From NCBI GenBank assembly GCA_023416055.1, contig JAEZIH010000231.1:1-6331 (forward strand): a stretch of DNA of 6,331 nucleotides, given 5' to 3'. Below the pieces are notes generated by a model that was given only the letters and a program-made list of their open reading frames with translations, made no database searches and was not told where the DNA came from. This document shows, in pieces, positions 5,739 to 6,331 of the stretch. Numbering within the stretch: position 1 is the first letter of the stretch; each line of letters opens with the position of its first letter. The translations under genes were made by a program, and so were the position numbers. This stretch comes from Pseudomonadota bacterium (lineage in GTDB: Bacteria > Pseudomonadota > Alphaproteobacteria > Caulobacterales > Caulobacteraceae).

Positions 5739-6331
5739 TCAGCGGACCAGTTCGACGATCTCCAGCTTGGAGCCGTCGCGGGGCCAGGGCACGACCAGAC
5801 GCCAGCGGGCCGGTCCGACCCGCTCGAACACGCCGATGCGGTCGCGCCGTCGGACCTCGCCGTACTGGGCCGCCGCGGCGTCCGCCTCGTCGGCCGAGAC
5901 GCCCAGGAAGACAAGCCGGCGCTCGCTGTCAGGGTAGAGGCGGCCGCGGTAGCGACCCGGTTCGCTGTCCCGCGTCAGCCAGAGGTCGCCGCCGGGGGTC
6001 AGCTCGACGGTGCAGCGGCCCCATGGCGTCTCGACGTGGGCGGGATCGCCCGGGGCGCGGGCTCCCAAGCCGATGAGACGACACCGATAGTCGCCGGGAG
6101 CCGGCTGCAGCTCGCCGGCGAGGCCGGCGTTGGGATCGACCAGAGGTCCCAGAGCCTCGACCTGGCTGGCGAAGCCGGCCTCCTCCGCCTCGGCGCGGGC
6201 GAGCCGCCAGGCCTGGGCCAGGCGGCCCAGAGTCGAGGCGTCCGCGGGGATCGCCTCCGCGCTCCACGTCGGCGGCGGGACAGCTTCGGCCGGGGCTGGC
6301 GTCGCGGGCGTCGCCGGCGGCGCGGAAGGGC
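5739..6331 (-). CDS. DUF4893 family protein, C-terminal 196 codons (start beyond window)
   Basis: The frame stays open from the right edge to the TGA at 5739-5741. The visible part starts with a Pro/Ala-rich stretch (PSAPPATPATPAPAEAVPPP), probably a linker after a signal peptide or lipoprotein anchor lying off-window. The conserved domain follows: WSAEAIPADASTLGRLAQAW, then PAPGDYRCRLIGLG, then WGRCTVEL, RLVFLGV, and the end QYGEVRRRDRIGVFERVG...RWRLVVPWP...IVELVR. The GDYxCR, VFLG, RDxxGxxERxG and RWRLV signatures are those I associate with DUF4893, a family of unknown function in alphaproteobacteria. Two cysteines, in GDYRC and WGRC, could form a disulfide if exported. A TTG at 6066-6068 could start a shorter frame, but it falls inside the conserved domain and is rejected. 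The partner downstream is the SPFH-like gene. Confidence 0.82.
   Translation of the reverse strand, partial: PSAPPATPATPAPAEAVPPPTWSAEAIPADASTLGRLAQAWRLARAEAEEAGFASQVEALGPLVDPNAGLAGELQPAPGDYRCRLIGLGARAPGDPAHVETPWGRCTVELTPGGDLWLTRDSEPGRYRGRLYPDSERRLVFLGVSADEADAAAAQYGEVRRRDRIGVFERVGPARWRLVVPWPRDGSKLEIVELVR

Noticed and set aside
5739..6068. DUF4893 gene as a complete 109-residue protein starting at TTG (6066-6068)
   Set aside because: The frame is open upstream to the window edge, and conserved family sequence (GDYRCRLIGLG) continues before the TTG.

Overview
High-GC window whose gene content and regulatory signals suggest an alphaproteobacterium, most likely Caulobacterales (Caulobacter, Brevundimonas or Phenylobacterium-like). 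The basis is a ClpB of that type, a long-signal-peptide TonB-dependent receptor of the OMP_b-brl_3 class, a DUF4893 protein, and a perfect TTAA-N7-TTAA CtrA-type box in one of the few AT-rich stretches. The taxon is an inference; no rRNA or other marker gene is present.

Layout. (1) 1-715, minus: the first 238 codons of clpB, leaving the window at position 1. (2) 716-829: a 114-bp spacer with a possible heat-shock promoter and a strong hairpin that would fill most of the clpB leader. (3) 830-3067, minus: a TonB-dependent outer-membrane receptor interrupted by an in-frame TGA at 1025-1027. The open frame ends there, but the same frame continues for 64 more codons that read as the missing C-terminal end of the barrel, so the gene looks like a pseudogene by one nonsense mutation, or holds a sequencing error. 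(4) 3068-3352: a divergent control region with an AT-rich island, a sigma70-like promoter and CtrA-type box facing the receptor, and a weaker promoter candidate facing right. (5) 3353-5262, plus: a two-gene unit, a probably Tat-exported serine hydrolase (beta-lactamase/PBP fold plus DUF3471) and, 8 bp later, a small zinc-ribbon membrane protein. (6) 5263-6331, minus: a membrane-anchored coiled-coil protein resembling the C-terminal half of an SPFH/prohibitin protein, preceded by the 3' part of a DUF4893 gene that enters from beyond the right edge.

Most of the encoded proteins belong to the envelope: outer-membrane receptor, periplasmic hydrolase, two small inner-membrane proteins and a probably exported DUF4893 protein. 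ClpB is the cytosolic exception. Nothing shows they form one pathway. There are no RNA genes, insertion sequences, CRISPR arrays, phage genes or transfer signs. I do not see a clearly new multi-gene system. The points most worth checking are the interrupted receptor, its CtrA-type promoter, the structured clpB leader and the domain-reduced SPFH-like protein.
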